DNA of 64,000 nt from Bacillota bacterium (GCA_023443225.1 JAEZVF010000024.1:1-64000), one strand, 5' to 3'. Positions 43,348 through 54,600 are shown, counted from the stretch's first letter. A program made the numbers and translations. Notes: generated from the sequence alone by a model not told the origin.

Positions 43348-45486
43348 ATGAGAATTAAAATGTTTAGAAAAGCTCTTACCGTTACTTTAGTTGCATCTCT
43401 TATTATCATGCCTGAATCATCTGTCATTGCAAAGGCAAACTCGGCGTACCAAACAAGTTACTCAATAGAAACTACGGTATCTGATTCAAGGAAAATAGAT
43501 ACAGTAAATTATGAAGATATAAAGAAAACTGTTGAAAGCAAGGTTTCTATGTTAACTTCTATTTATGGTGTAACTAGTTTGCAGTATGCTTTGATTGATA
43601 ATGGAGAAATTGTGTTATCCGGCCAGTCAGGAATAAATGATAAAGTCAATGGTACAAAACTTACTGATGACACTATGTATGGTATAGGATCTGTAAGTAA
43701 AATATTTACCGCTACTGCAGTGATGCAGTTAGTAGACAAAGGTAAAGTTAATCTTGATACCCCGGTAGTCAATTATATTCCTGAATTTACTATGGCAGAT
43801 TCCCGTTATAAAGATATCACCGTCAGAATGCTTTTGAACCATTCTGCTGGCCTGATGGGTACTACCTCCGTCAATGCCTTTCTATTTGATGATACCGATT
43901 CTAGTACTCATGACAATTTTTTAGAGTACTTAAAATCATCAAGATTAAAAGCAAAACCGGGAGAATTTTCTGTTTATAGTAATGACGGATTTACTTTAGC
44001 AGAAATTTTGGTAGAAAGAGTAAGCGGAATGAGTTTTTCTGAATATATGCAGAAAAATATATCAGAACCTCTAGGCTTAACGAATACCAAAACCTCACGT
44101 GATTCTTTTGATGAAGATAAATTAGCAAAAACATATATATTTGTAGAAGAAAATGCATTACCGACAGACAACATAAATATGATTGGTGCTGGTGGTATAT
44201 ACTCCACAGCCATTGAATTATGTAAGTTCGGAAAGATTTTTATGGAGAATTCGGAAACAGATATTTTATCAAAATCCTCTGCAAGACGAATGGAGACGAA
44301 AGAATACCTTACTGACTTATGGGCTAAAGGGGATACCACTTTTGAATATGGACTTGGTTGGGATAGCGCGGACACCTATCCGTTTAATGAATATGGAATT
44401 CAAGCCATCTCCAAAGGTGGCGATACTCTATTGTATCACGGAAACTTCACTGTCTTACCGAAGGAAAATCTAGCAGTTGCAGTGCTTTCCTCTGGTGGAA
44501 GCAGTGCTTATGACCAATTGTTAGCACAAGAAATATTACTAAATACCCTTAAAGCTAAAGGAATTATAAAAGAAATCAAAACTGCAAAAACTTTTAAGAA
44601 ACCAGTGAAAGTTTCCTTACCAAGGGAATTAATGATATATGAAGGTTACTATGGTTTTACCGGAGGGATTCTTGAGGTTAAGATGAAGGAAGATGGCTCT
44701 ATGACTATGAAAAATCTTCTAGCATCCCCCCAAGGAGAACAAACATATTACCATACAGATAATGGCAGATTCTATTCTCTCGACGGAAGTTCCTATCTAT
44801 CCTTTATAAAAGAAAATAATAATGAAACTTATATGTTTATGCAAGGCTATACAAACATTCCCGGTATAGGTCAATTTGCGAGTGCCGGTTATCAAGCCCA
44901 AAAAATAGAAAGTAATCCGCTAACAGAAGAACTAGAAGCAATTTGGAAAAAGAGAGAGAATAAGAATTATTATATTGTAAACGAAAAATACACTTCTCAA
45001 CTCTATGCAATCAATTCTCTAGCATCTAAAATCATTCTGCCAGAAGAACTGGAAGGGTATTGTGTAAATGCCGCTATCCTTGATGCTAATACGGCTAAGG
45101 CCGATTATCAGATTTCTGGTATGTATGGAAGGGATCTGAATGACATTACTTTCTATACGGTAGATGATATTGAATACATGACTGTAGGAGGACATATTGG
45201 AATTTCTGAAGATGCATTAAAACCGCTTCCAACCGCCTCTAATTTCACTTGTAAAATTCCAGAAGACGGTTTTGCACAATGGTTTAACATTGATAAGAAT
45301 TCAGCAAACAAAAAAATCAAAGTTACCATTCCAACCGGCGCTTCTTTTGCAGTATATGACGAAAATGGAACTTGTAAAAACTTCTCCTATATTTCTGGAA
45401 AAAATACAGTGAAGCTGCCTAAGAATGGCCATATCGTATTTATTAGTAATGCTAATACAGAATTTAAAATAAACTATTTGAGATAA
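43348..45486 (+). CDS. Secreted beta-lactamase-family serine hydrolase
   Basis: A 712-residue exported protein. A signal peptide (1-30) is followed by a class C beta-lactamase/D,D-peptidase fold (about 60-420) with the active Ser115-x-x-Lys118 (GSVSKI) and Tyr210-x-Asn212 (VYSNDGF); the third motif is probably KGGDTLLYHGN. A C-terminal part (about 420-712) is beta-rich and not recognised. Such proteins are more often peptidases or esterases than resistance enzymes. ATG after GGAGG. No neighbour suggests its substrate. Confidence 0.9.
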   Translation: MRIKMFRKALTVTLVASLIIMPESSVIAKANSAYQTSYSIETTVSDSRKIDTVNYEDIKKTVESKVSMLTSIYGVTSLQYALIDNGEIVLSGQSGINDKVNGTKLTDDTMYGIGSVSKIFTATAVMQLVDKGKVNLDTPVVNYIPEFTMADSRYKDITVRMLLNHSAGLMGTTSVNAFLFDDTDSSTHDNFLEYLKSSRLKAKPGEFSVYSNDGFTLAEILVERVSGMSFSEYMQKNISEPLGLTNTKTSRDSFDEDKLAKTYIFVEENALPTDNINMIGAGGIYSTAIELCKFGKIFMENSETDILSKSSARRMETKEYLTDLWAKGDTTFEYGLGWDSADTYPFNEYGIQAISKGGDTLLYHGNFTVLPKENLAVAVLSSGGSSAYDQLLAQEILLNTLKAKGIIKEIKTAKTFKKPVKVSLPRELMIYEGYYGFTGGILEVKMKEDGSMTMKNLLASPQGEQTYYHTDNGRFYSLDGSSYLSFIKENNNETYMFMQGYTNIPGIGQFASAGYQAQKIESNPLTEELEAIWKKRENKNYYIVNEKYTSQLYAINSLASKIILPEELEGYCVNAAILDANTAKADYQISGMYGRDLNDITFYTVDDIEYMTVGGHIGISEDALKPLPTASNFTCKIPEDGFAQWFNIDKNSANKKIKVTIPTGASFAVYDENGTCKNFSYISGKNTVKLPKNGHIVFISNANTEFKINYLR

Positions 45487-45844
45487 ATATAAATTAAAAG
45501 TATCAAAAAAAGTAAGATTTAAAAAGATATACAGATTACACAAAAAACATGTTCAAAAAATGTACTAAAATATATAACTATTGAGCAGAGCGTAATTAGA
45601 TCTGCTCTAAAATTATAAATTTCGACCATAAAACGATTGTCTAATAATAATATTGGTGTCTATTTTAATGTTTTTTACATTAATTTAGCATTATTTAGAT
45701 ATAATTGAAATATTTTATATAATATTGTAAATTTTAAACTTAAATGGTAAAATGCTTAGTTATAAAGCAGAACAGTAAAACTTGATTGTCAAATCATATC
45801 ATCACCGTCAGTCAAGGAATACAAACATCAAAGGAGACTACATA
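45487..45844 (+). promoter_or_regulatory. 358-base intergenic region with terminator and promoter
   Basis: A stem-loop, GAGCAGA (45583-45589) with TCTGCTC (45601-45607), could end transcription of the upstream gene although its T-run is poor. Further on, TTGTAA (45725-45730) and TAAAAT (45748-45753), 17 bases apart, form a plausible promoter for the chemoreceptor gene. Nothing else is recognised in the AT-rich remainder. Confidence 0.45.
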
Positions 45845-47548
45845 ATGAAACTTCGAACAAAGATTATTTTATTATCCGTTTTACCAGTGCTACTGTTAGG
45901 AATGATCGCAATGAATTTTTCGACATTTCAATTAAAAAAAGGCATTTATGAAAAAGCATACGACGGAATGCATGCCACTACTCTGGCAGTCCGCAATATC
46001 TTTGAAACCGGAAATACTGGTTCTTATCGTCTTGATGAGAATGGTGAACTTTGGAAAGGCGATACCCTTAATATCTCTCAAGCCACCCAATTAGTCGATC
46101 AAATTAAAGAAAATACTAATTTTGATGTAACTATCTTTTATCAAGATACAAGATACTTAACTACTATTGTTAACGAGAAAGGGAATCGTGAAATAAATAC
46201 GAAAGCTCCTGATCATGTAATTGAAACAGTTCTGAAAAATGGTAATGATTATAAGGCTGAAAACGTAGATGTCCAAGGTAAAAAATATATTGTCTATTAC
46301 ATCCCTCTCTTCCAAAATAATACGAACCAACCAATTGGTATGGTATTCTTAGGGACGCCACAAGAAACCGTAAGCTCGACCATTAAAAATATGCAATTGG
46401 AATTAATTTTCATTGTTTTATTAATTATGCTTATAGTTTCGACAATTTCTTTGATACTTACAAATAAAATAATGAAAGCCTTATCAGCAAGTATCAATTC
46501 TCTAAAGATGATATCCAAAGGCAATCTGCAGGTTACTATAGAGAACAGGTATAAAACCAGAAAAGATGAAATTGGTGATATATGCAGTTGTGTGGAAGAA
46601 CTGGATAATACATTAATAAACATCATCAGTGATTTAAAAGAAAATAGTAACTATCTTACCAATTCCTCTAGAAATTTAGAAAAAACAGCAAATGAAGTTG
46701 CTACATCCATTAAGCAGGTTGATTCCGTTATTCAAGATATTGCATCAAGTGCAGCTCAACAAGCTACTTCCACTGAACAAGCAAGTCATGAAGTTAGTGT
46801 TATGGGCGGTATGGTTGATGATACCATGAGTGTAATTACTAATTTAGATCATACTACCGATGAAATGAAAGATGCTTCGGATAATACCAAAGCAACATTA
46901 TTGGAATTAAGTAAAAATATGAATGACGTTGTAGAATCCATTGATTCTATTTATCATCAAACCAACAAAACAAATGAATCTGTTGTAACTATCAGCGAAA
47001 CTGTTAATCTGATTACTGCCATTGCCAGTCAGACTAATTTATTGTCCTTAAACGCAAGTATTGAAGCTGCTAGAGCAGGTGAACAAGGAAAAGGATTTGC
47101 AGTTGTAGCAAATGAAATCAAACAATTAGCTGAACAATCCAGTAAGTCAGCTGAAAAAATAACAACCATGCTAGACCAGTTAACCTCTAATTCCAATAAA
47201 TCTGTTGACATGATGCAAACTGTAAAAGAAGTTATAACCGAACAGCAGGAAAATGTAAATCAAACCTTTAAAGTATTTCAAACTGTACAAGATGGTATTG
47301 GAGAAGCTGTGGAAGGCATACATAATATTTCTCATAAGACTGAAATTCTTGATGATTCCAGAAATAAAACTGTTCATGTAGTAGCAGATTTAACTGCAAT
47401 TGCTGAAGAAAATGCTGCCGGAACAGAAGAAGCTGCTGCTTCCGTTGAAGAGGTGACTAATTTAGTTATAGAAGTTGCGGAACATGCAAATGGACTCAAT
47501 GATATTGCTGAAAGACTTAATAAAAGTATTAATGTATTTCAATTTTAA
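45845..47548 (+). CDS. Methyl-accepting chemotaxis protein
   Basis: A 567-residue chemoreceptor. TM1 (about 7-27), a Cache-like sensor (30-175), TM2 (about 184-206), HAMP (about 205-260), then the signalling coiled coil with tip LLSLNASIEAARAGEQGKGFAVVANEIKQLAEQSS (split by a turn). The sensor is related to that of the receptor at 34722, including DTRYLTTI and REINTKAPDHVIETVL against the other's DTRIST and INTKASDEVIKTVL. ATG follows AAAGGAGA; the frame extends 21 codons upstream. Ligand unknown. Confidence 0.94.
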   Translation: MKLRTKIILLSVLPVLLLGMIAMNFSTFQLKKGIYEKAYDGMHATTLAVRNIFETGNTGSYRLDENGELWKGDTLNISQATQLVDQIKENTNFDVTIFYQDTRYLTTIVNEKGNREINTKAPDHVIETVLKNGNDYKAENVDVQGKKYIVYYIPLFQNNTNQPIGMVFLGTPQETVSSTIKNMQLELIFIVLLIMLIVSTISLILTNKIMKALSASINSLKMISKGNLQVTIENRYKTRKDEIGDICSCVEELDNTLINIISDLKENSNYLTNSSRNLEKTANEVATSIKQVDSVIQDIASSAAQQATSTEQASHEVSVMGGMVDDTMSVITNLDHTTDEMKDASDNTKATLLELSKNMNDVVESIDSIYHQTNKTNESVVTISETVNLITAIASQTNLLSLNASIEAARAGEQGKGFAVVANEIKQLAEQSSKSAEKITTMLDQLTSNSNKSVDMMQTVKEVITEQQENVNQTFKVFQTVQDGIGEAVEGIHNISHKTEILDDSRNKTVHVVADLTAIAEENAAGTEEAAASVEEVTNLVIEVAEHANGLNDIAERLNKSINVFQF

Positions 47549-47590
47549 TTAACTTTATATAAAATGGGTTACTGCTAAAAAGATTCAGGC

Positions 47591-48310
47591 TTAAGTTGTT
47601 CTGATTAAATTAAGTGACCGCTTTGCTTCGCATTGTATGATCTCAAACTCATTCGTTGCAATGATAAGCTTCAGTATATCTTTGGTTTCCTGTAAAGGAA
47701 AAGCAGAAAGGCAAAGTACACATTTCCAATATATGATAATGTTAGTCACATATGTATCCATAGTTTTTGTAATATGTTGTAGTAGTTCATGATTTACAAG
47801 GTCTTGGTTATAAAAGACCATACGACCAATGGCATCCAATACTTCCGGTATCCGATCTGTATCCCCGCTATACAAAACTTCGATTAGAACCGGTAGTATG
47901 GATGGGTTCATTCTTCCTAAACTGCGTGCTATGATGTCCCTAGGACAAGGATAACTTATTTTTCGTGAAACCTTATCCGGCAGGGAAACATGCTGGTTCT
48001 TACTGATGCGGCTTAAATATTCCACCATGTTAGCCGCAGCTTTGGAATCCCCTTGTTCTAATGCTTCACAGATTTCTATCTTGGTATATAGGCACTTTTC
48101 GTTTGTAAGCTGTAACAAAAGTTTCCCCACAAATTCCACTTGATTGATAAACCCTCTTTGAGATAGGATATGAACGGCAGCAGAACGTGTAGCTGCAACA
48201 GGAGAATCTATTAATTCCATTAAATCCTCCTCTTGTAAGTCCTTAATCTGTTCGATGTCTTCTTCATAAAATTTACCTCTTTTTCTTAAATCTTCTACTC
48301 TACTCTTCAT
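47591..48310 (-). CDS. HEAT-repeat protein
   Basis: A 239-residue all-helical protein built of about five HEAT-like repeats, for example LMELIDSPVAATRSAAVHILSQRG and IIARSLGRMNPSILPVLIEVLYSG. Such repeats mediate protein contacts; the partner is unknown. ATG 48310 follows GGAAGAGG. It is encoded about 75 bases after the AmmeMemoRadiSam radical SAM gene and may belong to that unit. No enzyme motif. Confidence 0.8.
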   Translation of the reverse strand: MKSRVEDLRKRGKFYEEDIEQIKDLQEEDLMELIDSPVAATRSAAVHILSQRGFINQVEFVGKLLLQLTNEKCLYTKIEICEALEQGDSKAAANMVEYLSRISKNQHVSLPDKVSRKISYPCPRDIIARSLGRMNPSILPVLIEVLYSGDTDRIPEVLDAIGRMVFYNQDLVNHELLQHITKTMDTYVTNIIIYWKCVLCLSAFPLQETKDILKLIIATNEFEIIQCEAKRSLNLIRTT

Positions 48311-48384
48311 GATACCTCTTCCTATCAACTTTTTATCTTCTGCTTTTCTTCAATATATTACTTAACAGTTTCCTCATAATTCTA

Positions 48385-49215
48385 TTAGTAATTTCCTTCA
48401 TAGACATATTGCAAATACTCCCTTGCAATACCTGCTAAGCGAAATATATTCTTCACATCGGTAGCATCCCGCTCCTTCCAATGATAGCGAGGGAAAAACC
48501 TGGTCAAATGAAGTGGTATGTCTGGTCGTACGGATGCCAACCAACTAGATAATTTTTTTATCTCTTCATCACTATCATTTTCACCCGGTATAATAAGAGT
48601 AGTCACTTCAACATGACAGTATTGGGCTGCGAGTTCAATCGTATGCTTTACTTTTTCTAAATCCCCCTTAATATCTCTATAAAAATCTTCCCTAAATGCT
48701 TTAAGGTCTATATTCAAAGCATCTATCAATGGCAATAGAGTAAGCAATGGTTCTTCGTTGATATACCCATTGGTTACAAGTACAGTTTTTAAGCCTTCCT
48801 GTCTTGAAAGTTTCGCACATTCCAACACATATTCATATCCAATTAGGGGTTCATTATAAGTAAATGCAATTCCGATATTTCCCTCTGGAACAAATTCTTT
48901 TGCAATTTGAATCAGGTCCTTGGGGCTAATATACTTGGTCTCAACCTGATTTATTTTTGCCATAGATATCTCATGATTCTGACAGAATGAGCAACGGAAA
49001 TTACACCCAAAGCTACCCACAGATAAAATTTTACTTCCAGGAAAAAAGCGGTATAATGGTTTCTTTTCTATTGGATCTAGTGCAATCGAGGTTAGTAATC
49101 CATAATTAATAGCTACTACCTTTCCGTTCTTATTACTTCTAGCCATGCATAAGCCAATCTGTTCCTCATCTAATTTGCACTGATGAGGACAAATATTACA
49201 TATTGTTGCACTCAT
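48385..49215 (-). CDS. AmmeMemoRadiSam system radical SAM enzyme
   Basis: A 276-residue radical SAM protein of the group always found with Memo and AMMECR1 proteins. It has a first cysteine set (CNICPHQC near 6-13) and the 4Fe-4S/SAM motif Cys71-x3-Cys75-x2-Cys78 (GCNFRCSFCQNH). The family resembles pyruvate-formate-lyase activating enzymes, which act on proteins or small substrates. Its true substrate is unknown. The ATG overlaps the stop of the AMMECR1 gene by four bases (ATGA), indicating coupled translation. Confidence 0.93.
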   Translation of the reverse strand: MSATICNICPHQCKLDEEQIGLCMARSNKNGKVVAINYGLLTSIALDPIEKKPLYRFFPGSKILSVGSFGCNFRCSFCQNHEISMAKINQVETKYISPKDLIQIAKEFVPEGNIGIAFTYNEPLIGYEYVLECAKLSRQEGLKTVLVTNGYINEEPLLTLLPLIDALNIDLKAFREDFYRDIKGDLEKVKHTIELAAQYCHVEVTTLIIPGENDSDEEIKKLSSWLASVRPDIPLHLTRFFPRYHWKERDATDVKNIFRLAGIAREYLQYVYEGNY

Positions 49216-50627
49216 AGATGTCTCACCACCTCAAATCGTTCCATCGAGTACGCTTCTTTTTCAGATATATTTGCTTTATTTAATGCAATGCTAACCTGTT
49301 GCTCCGGTGTATTAACGCCTTCTAAGTTGGGTAGAAGTAAACCTCTCCTGTCTTTGTAAGTGACAATTACACCATAGCGTTTCACATCCAGTTCCGTAAT
49401 TGATTTGATTGGTTCACTTTTCCCTAATACATCAACGTCGTAAACCAACCAAGGGAGTTCTTCCTCTTCTACCGGTTCAAATCGATGATCTTGCAATCCG
49501 GCACTTATAGCATTTTGAATAATTTCATCTGCAATGCAATTTGTCGTTGCTAGTATGGTACCGATACAGCCACGCAACTTGCCATCTTTTTTAAGTGAAA
49601 CAAATACCCCAGCTTGTTTCGTTAATAATTCAGGCAATAAATCCACGGGGCGTTTTAGTATTTGTTGATGTTTTACGTAGAATTCCAGGGACTGCCTTGC
49701 AAGCTTTACATAGTCATCCTCTTTTTCTTTTATATGAGCCAATTCCTTATTTTGATGTTCTTCAAATATTTGTCCGAATTTCCTATTCTCATCTTTCCCA
49801 TTGATTTCAAAAGCTGCAACCCCATAACCGACACCAAAAGGACCCTCATAGGATAAAAGCTCTGAATGAATGGATTTACCATTCAAAGCTCCTGCCATGA
49901 TAACAAAGGAACGTAGGCCACATTCCGCTGCTTTATCAAGAAAGCTCTCTTCAAAGGTCAAAAATCGCATAAAATCACCTTCCGACATTGCCTTGATAAT
50001 CTCTTTATCGAAGAGTTCCCCTTCCTTTGCATAACCGTAAGGACCATCTTCTTTTAATTTATGGGACAAATCACCGCTTGCTACAAACACATACTTCTTT
50101 TCACTGTTCTCAGTTAATTCTCCAATACATTCTCCAAACTGATAATGAGTTAGGTTAGAGAGACCTGATATGGAGATACGTACCAGCTTATAATCTGTAT
50201 ATACCTTGTTAATAAATGAAATGGGTACCATAGTTCCATGATCAAGCTCTTTTGTTGATACAGAACGTCCATTTTGTGTCATCATTCCTTCTCCCAAGGT
50301 ACCGGCCGGAATATTGTATTGCTTTGCAAGGTTAGATAATTCTTCCACAAACTCTGAATCATATTTAACAGTATAGTTTACACTTGGCAACCCGAAGCTT
50401 CCAAAGTCGCCTTTCGCTTGTGTACCAGAGGATATGTGTATATAATCGGAATAAAGAACGGAATGTGGCGATGTTATAATAATGGTATCCGGTTTTAATT
50501 CAGCAATTCTTCTGGCAACTTTCTCAAATGCATGAATGGTATCGTTAATTTTCTGTTCCTGCCCTCTTCCTACCTCAGGAACAATGAGAGGAGGATGGGG
50601 AACGATAAATGCACCAAGTAATGGCAT
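49212..50627 (-). CDS. AmmeMemoRadiSam protein: Memo-like fused to AMMECR1
   Basis: A 471-residue two-domain protein. Residues about 1-265 are a Memo/LigB-like extradiol-dioxygenase fold (VPHPPLIVPEVGRG, ITSPHSVLY, SGDLSHKL), and about 300-471 are an AMMECR1 domain (LRGCIGTI, LPWLVYDVDVL, LLPNLEGV). In many organisms they are separate genes. The combined system is proposed in the literature to act in an undefined, possibly RNA-base-modifying, pathway; nothing here proves it. ATG after AAGGAG. Confidence 0.93.
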   Translation of the reverse strand: MPLLGAFIVPHPPLIVPEVGRGQEQKINDTIHAFEKVARRIAELKPDTIIITSPHSVLYSDYIHISSGTQAKGDFGSFGLPSVNYTVKYDSEFVEELSNLAKQYNIPAGTLGEGMMTQNGRSVSTKELDHGTMVPISFINKVYTDYKLVRISISGLSNLTHYQFGECIGELTENSEKKYVFVASGDLSHKLKEDGPYGYAKEGELFDKEIIKAMSEGDFMRFLTFEESFLDKAAECGLRSFVIMAGALNGKSIHSELLSYEGPFGVGYGVAAFEINGKDENRKFGQIFEEHQNKELAHIKEKEDDYVKLARQSLEFYVKHQQILKRPVDLLPELLTKQAGVFVSLKKDGKLRGCIGTILATTNCIADEIIQNAISAGLQDHRFEPVEEEELPWLVYDVDVLGKSEPIKSITELDVKRYGVIVTYKDRRGLLLPNLEGVNTPEQQVSIALNKANISEKEAYSMERFEVVRHL

Positions 50628-50697
50628 GGTAATGTCTCCTTCCTGTGTTTAAGCAACCCGTATAGTATCTTACTGAATCATTTACTGAAGTTGTAGA

Positions 50698-51402
50698 TTA
50701 TTTTTTATATGTCTTTACATAGTTTTGCGTATAGGGACAGACTTCTATACATTTTCCGCATAACGTTATGATTTTATCAATCTTCTCATTTGCAATTTCC
50801 CTTGCTTTCTTCTCACAGGCATATGGGTTAAATAATTCTGAACGATCCATGTCAGCCCTCCAATTCTTTCCAGAGATTGCATTTCCCGGGCAGGCATTTG
50901 TACAAAGCATACAGTCGCCGCATATGGATGTGGTGATTGGTTCTCCACAAGAAAGCTCTGCATTGGTAACCAGAGAGGAAAGTCGGATTGCAGAACCAAA
51001 CTGCTTTGTCACAAACAATGCACTTTTTCCAATCCAACCAAGGCCAGCCTTTGTGGCAAAGGATTTATGCGGCAATGCAGTTCTAAATTCCTCATCCTGT
51101 TTCGTCACTTTAGTTGTTTGGGCGTATGCTTTATAACCATTAGAATTTAGGAATTCTGCTCCTTTTGTTATGAGTACATCCAGTTTTTCATTTAATGCAT
51201 GATATGTATTAAAATACTCCATATTTGGTCCATTATGTATCGATTGAATTATTTCCGGCGAAATAGTAACAGCCACAGAGACTCCATAAACCATATCATT
51301 CTTTACCATATCTGAAACATCTGCAAATCCTACTAAGGCTGCTCCATTTTCATAAAGTAAATCCTTTAATTCTCCACTGATTCCTTGTTTTCTATCCATC
51401 AT
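50698..51402 (-). CDS. QueG-like 4Fe-4S ferredoxin-domain protein
   Basis: A 234-residue protein with two C-terminal cysteine clusters (CGDCMLCTNACPGNAI about 160-175, and CGKCIEVCPYTQNY about 212-226), enough for two 4Fe-4S clusters. The N-terminal part resembles the cobalamin-binding region of epoxyqueuosine reductase QueG, with KSFATKAGLGWIGKSALFVT, but the protein is shorter, so it may be an electron carrier rather than QueG itself. It lies about 70 bases upstream of the AMMECR1 fusion on the same strand and may supply electrons to it. Confidence 0.85.
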   Translation of the reverse strand: MMDRKQGISGELKDLLYENGAALVGFADVSDMVKNDMVYGVSVAVTISPEIIQSIHNGPNMEYFNTYHALNEKLDVLITKGAEFLNSNGYKAYAQTTKVTKQDEEFRTALPHKSFATKAGLGWIGKSALFVTKQFGSAIRLSSLVTNAELSCGEPITTSICGDCMLCTNACPGNAISGKNWRADMDRSELFNPYACEKKAREIANEKIDKIITLCGKCIEVCPYTQNYVKTYKK

Positions 51403-51620
51403 GATAGCTCCCCTTTTTTCTATATTACATTATATAAACAATTATATATCATTCCTAAAACTGATACAATATTGTCAACTTGCAATTTATAATAAGAAGG
51501 TGGAAATTCTTTGCGGAGTTTCTACTTAATACTCATACTAGGGGCAAACCACAAAGAGGTTACTGCACTAACTAAATAAGGGATGCCCCACAATTTTTTT
51601 AGTGAAACAACCCCTTAGCT

Positions 51621-54600
51621 TTATTTTAAATTCTTCTTCGCAACCGATAACATCATCTTTATTCGATTCAGTTGATTTACGTGTGATATACCTGGATCAA
51701 AATCAATGGGAACAATATTTGCTTCCGGGTATCTCTCCTTTAAAGGTTTAAACATTCCCTTTCCGGTAACATGATTCGGAAGACAGGCGACCGGTTGGAT
51801 ACATATAATATTACTGGTCCCACTTTCAATAAACTCAATCATTTCCGCAGTGATGAGCCATCCTTCCCCCGTCTGATTTCCCAGGGAAAGAATCGGAGAA
51901 GCCTTCTCTGCTAATTTTTCAATTGGTATCAAGGAAGGAAAATGGCTACTTTTCTCAAGCTCTTCCTTCATTACTTTTCTGTAATGATTTAAATATGCAG
52001 TTGCTATATCATTTAAGTTTTTCTGCATTCTTTTTCCAGCAAGATATTGATATCTAAAATTATAATTAAAGGTGCAGTATAGTAAGAAGTCAATCAAATC
52101 CGGTACTACCGCTTCCGCGCCGTTTTTTTCAATAACGCCGATGATATCGTTATTGGCAGTTGGATGGTATTTTAATAAGATTTCACCGACGATTCCTACT
52201 TTAGGCTTCTTAATATCTAAAAGTTCCAGCTGGTCAAAATCTCTAATGATGCCCCGGATATTATGATCAAAGTCTTTTTTATTCCCTTTCATGATATTCA
52301 CTTTTGCTTTTTCATTCCATTTTTCATAAAGCATTTGTGTAGAACTAGGAATCTTTTCATAGGGTCTTGTGCGATTTAAGAGGCGCATGAACAAATCCCC
52401 GTAAACAACTGCCATAATGCATTTATGAATTAATTCCAATGATATCTTAAAGCCGGGTTGTTTCTCCAGTCCAACGGCATTTAATGAAATAATCGGTACA
52501 TTGTCAAAACCTGCTTTTTTTAATCCCAATTTTAGAAAGCCAATGTAATTCGTTGCTCTACATCCTCCACCGGTCTGTGTTATCATAACAGAAGTGTTAT
52601 TCACATCATATTTACCTGATTTTAATGCAGATACTAATTGTCCTACCACGACGATGGCCGGATAACAGGCATCATTATTGACGTATTTTAAACCCTCTTC
52701 CACAGCAGCATGATCAATGGCTGGTAACACTTCCAAATTGTAACCACTTGCTCTGGTGGCTGTTTGTATTAGTTCCATATGAATCGGTGACAGCTGTGGT
52801 GCTAATATCGTATGAGTTTTTCTCATATCCTTTGTAAAGGTTAATTGGTAATTCGCAATTTCTTCTTTTTTTGCATGATATGCGTTTCGTTCTCTCTCCT
52901 CCATGGCGGCTTTTAAAGAACGGATTCGTATTTTTGCCGCTCCAAGGTTATTTCCTTCGTCAATTTTTAACATGGTATACATTTTCCCACTGGCAGCAAG
53001 AATCTCTTCGACTTGGTCGGTGGTAACCGCATCCAGACCACAACCAAAGGAATTCAACTGTATCATCTCAAGATTTGGAACATCTGCAATAAAAGAAGCT
53101 GCGCGATAAAGTCTGGAATTATAGGTCCATTGATCCACGACTCTTAATTTCATATTCAGATGTGTCAGGTGAGAGATGCTGTCTTCCGTAAATACCGCCA
53201 ATTGATAAGAATTAATCAAATCCGGTATCCCATGATGTATCTCTGGATCTATATGATATGGTTTACCGCATAGTACGATTCCCTTACCATTTTTTTCTTT
53301 GATATATTTTAGAGCTTCTTCTCCAGCTAACTGAATGTCCCTTTTATACCGTTCCTGCTCCAAGACCGCAGCTTTTACAGCACGCCTTGCTTCCACAGGT
53401 GTTACGTCATATTCTTTAAATACCTGGAGAATTCTTTTTACCAAAACTCGGTTGTTATTTAGCGAAAGAAACGGAGCAATCAGCTTGACATTATTTAATT
53501 TTATTAAGTCAATATTGTTCTTAATGACTTCCGGATAAGAAATAACGATAGGACAATTGTAATGATTGTTTACTTCCTTGAATTCCTTTTTTTCATATAC
53601 AACCGAAGGATAAAATATGGTTTTTACCCCTCTTTCAATGAGGTTAATAATATGTCCGTGTGCCAATTTTGCAGGATAACAAGCAGATTCTGAAGGTATC
53701 GTTTCAATTCCTTTTTCAAATAACTTCTTACTGGAACCTTGAGAAAGTTCAACTCGAAATCCCAATTCCGTCAGTAAAGTAAACCAAAAAGGATAGTTTT
53801 CATACATGTTCAGAACTCTTGGAACACCTATTATTCCTCTCTTCGCTTCCTCTAGAGCTAGGGCAGAATAATGAAAGGTTCTATTATATTTAAACTTGTA
53901 TAAGTTTGGTATCGTATTTTTCTTACTTTGTTCCAATCCTAGACCCTTTTCACAACGGTTGCCGGCTATGAATATCTCTTTTTGAAGTTTTGACGGGTCT
54001 TTTTTACCATATATAAAATTGTTTCGTGTTAACAAACAGTTATTTCCGCATTTATTACATCGTTGAAAAGATGTCTTCATCTCAAACTCTTCAATGCCGT
54101 TTAAGGATAATAGGGTAGATTTACCTTCAGTTTCTCTTTCTTTTGCAATGAGTGCAGCTCCAAAAGCGCCCATAAGGCCCGCAATCTCTGGTCTTACCGC
54201 CTCTTTTCCGGTAATCAGTTCAAAACATCGTAACACTGCGTCATTTGCAAAGGTTCCTCCTTGAACGATAATGTTTTCCCCCATATCCTTTTCATCCCGT
54301 ACTTTAATAACCTTAAACAATGCATTTTTAATTACCGAATACGAAAGACCTGCTGAGATATCAGCAACCGTTGCACCTTCCTTTTGTGCCTGCTTTACTC
54401 TTGAGTTCATAAATACAGTACATTTTGAGCCCAAATCTACCGGAGCTTTTGCAAACAATCCTGCTTTGGCAAATTCCTGAACGGATAGATTTAAAGAAGT
54501 TGCAAATCCTTCTATAAAAGACCCACAGCCTGAGGAACATGCTTCATTTAAAAGAATACTATCAATTGCTCCATTTTTTATCCGAAGACATTTCATGTCC

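Noticed and set aside
43348..45486. Antibiotic-resistance beta-lactamase
   Set aside because: The fold and SxxK/YxN motifs fit the broad serine hydrolase family, which mostly includes peptidases and esterases. Resistance cannot be inferred.
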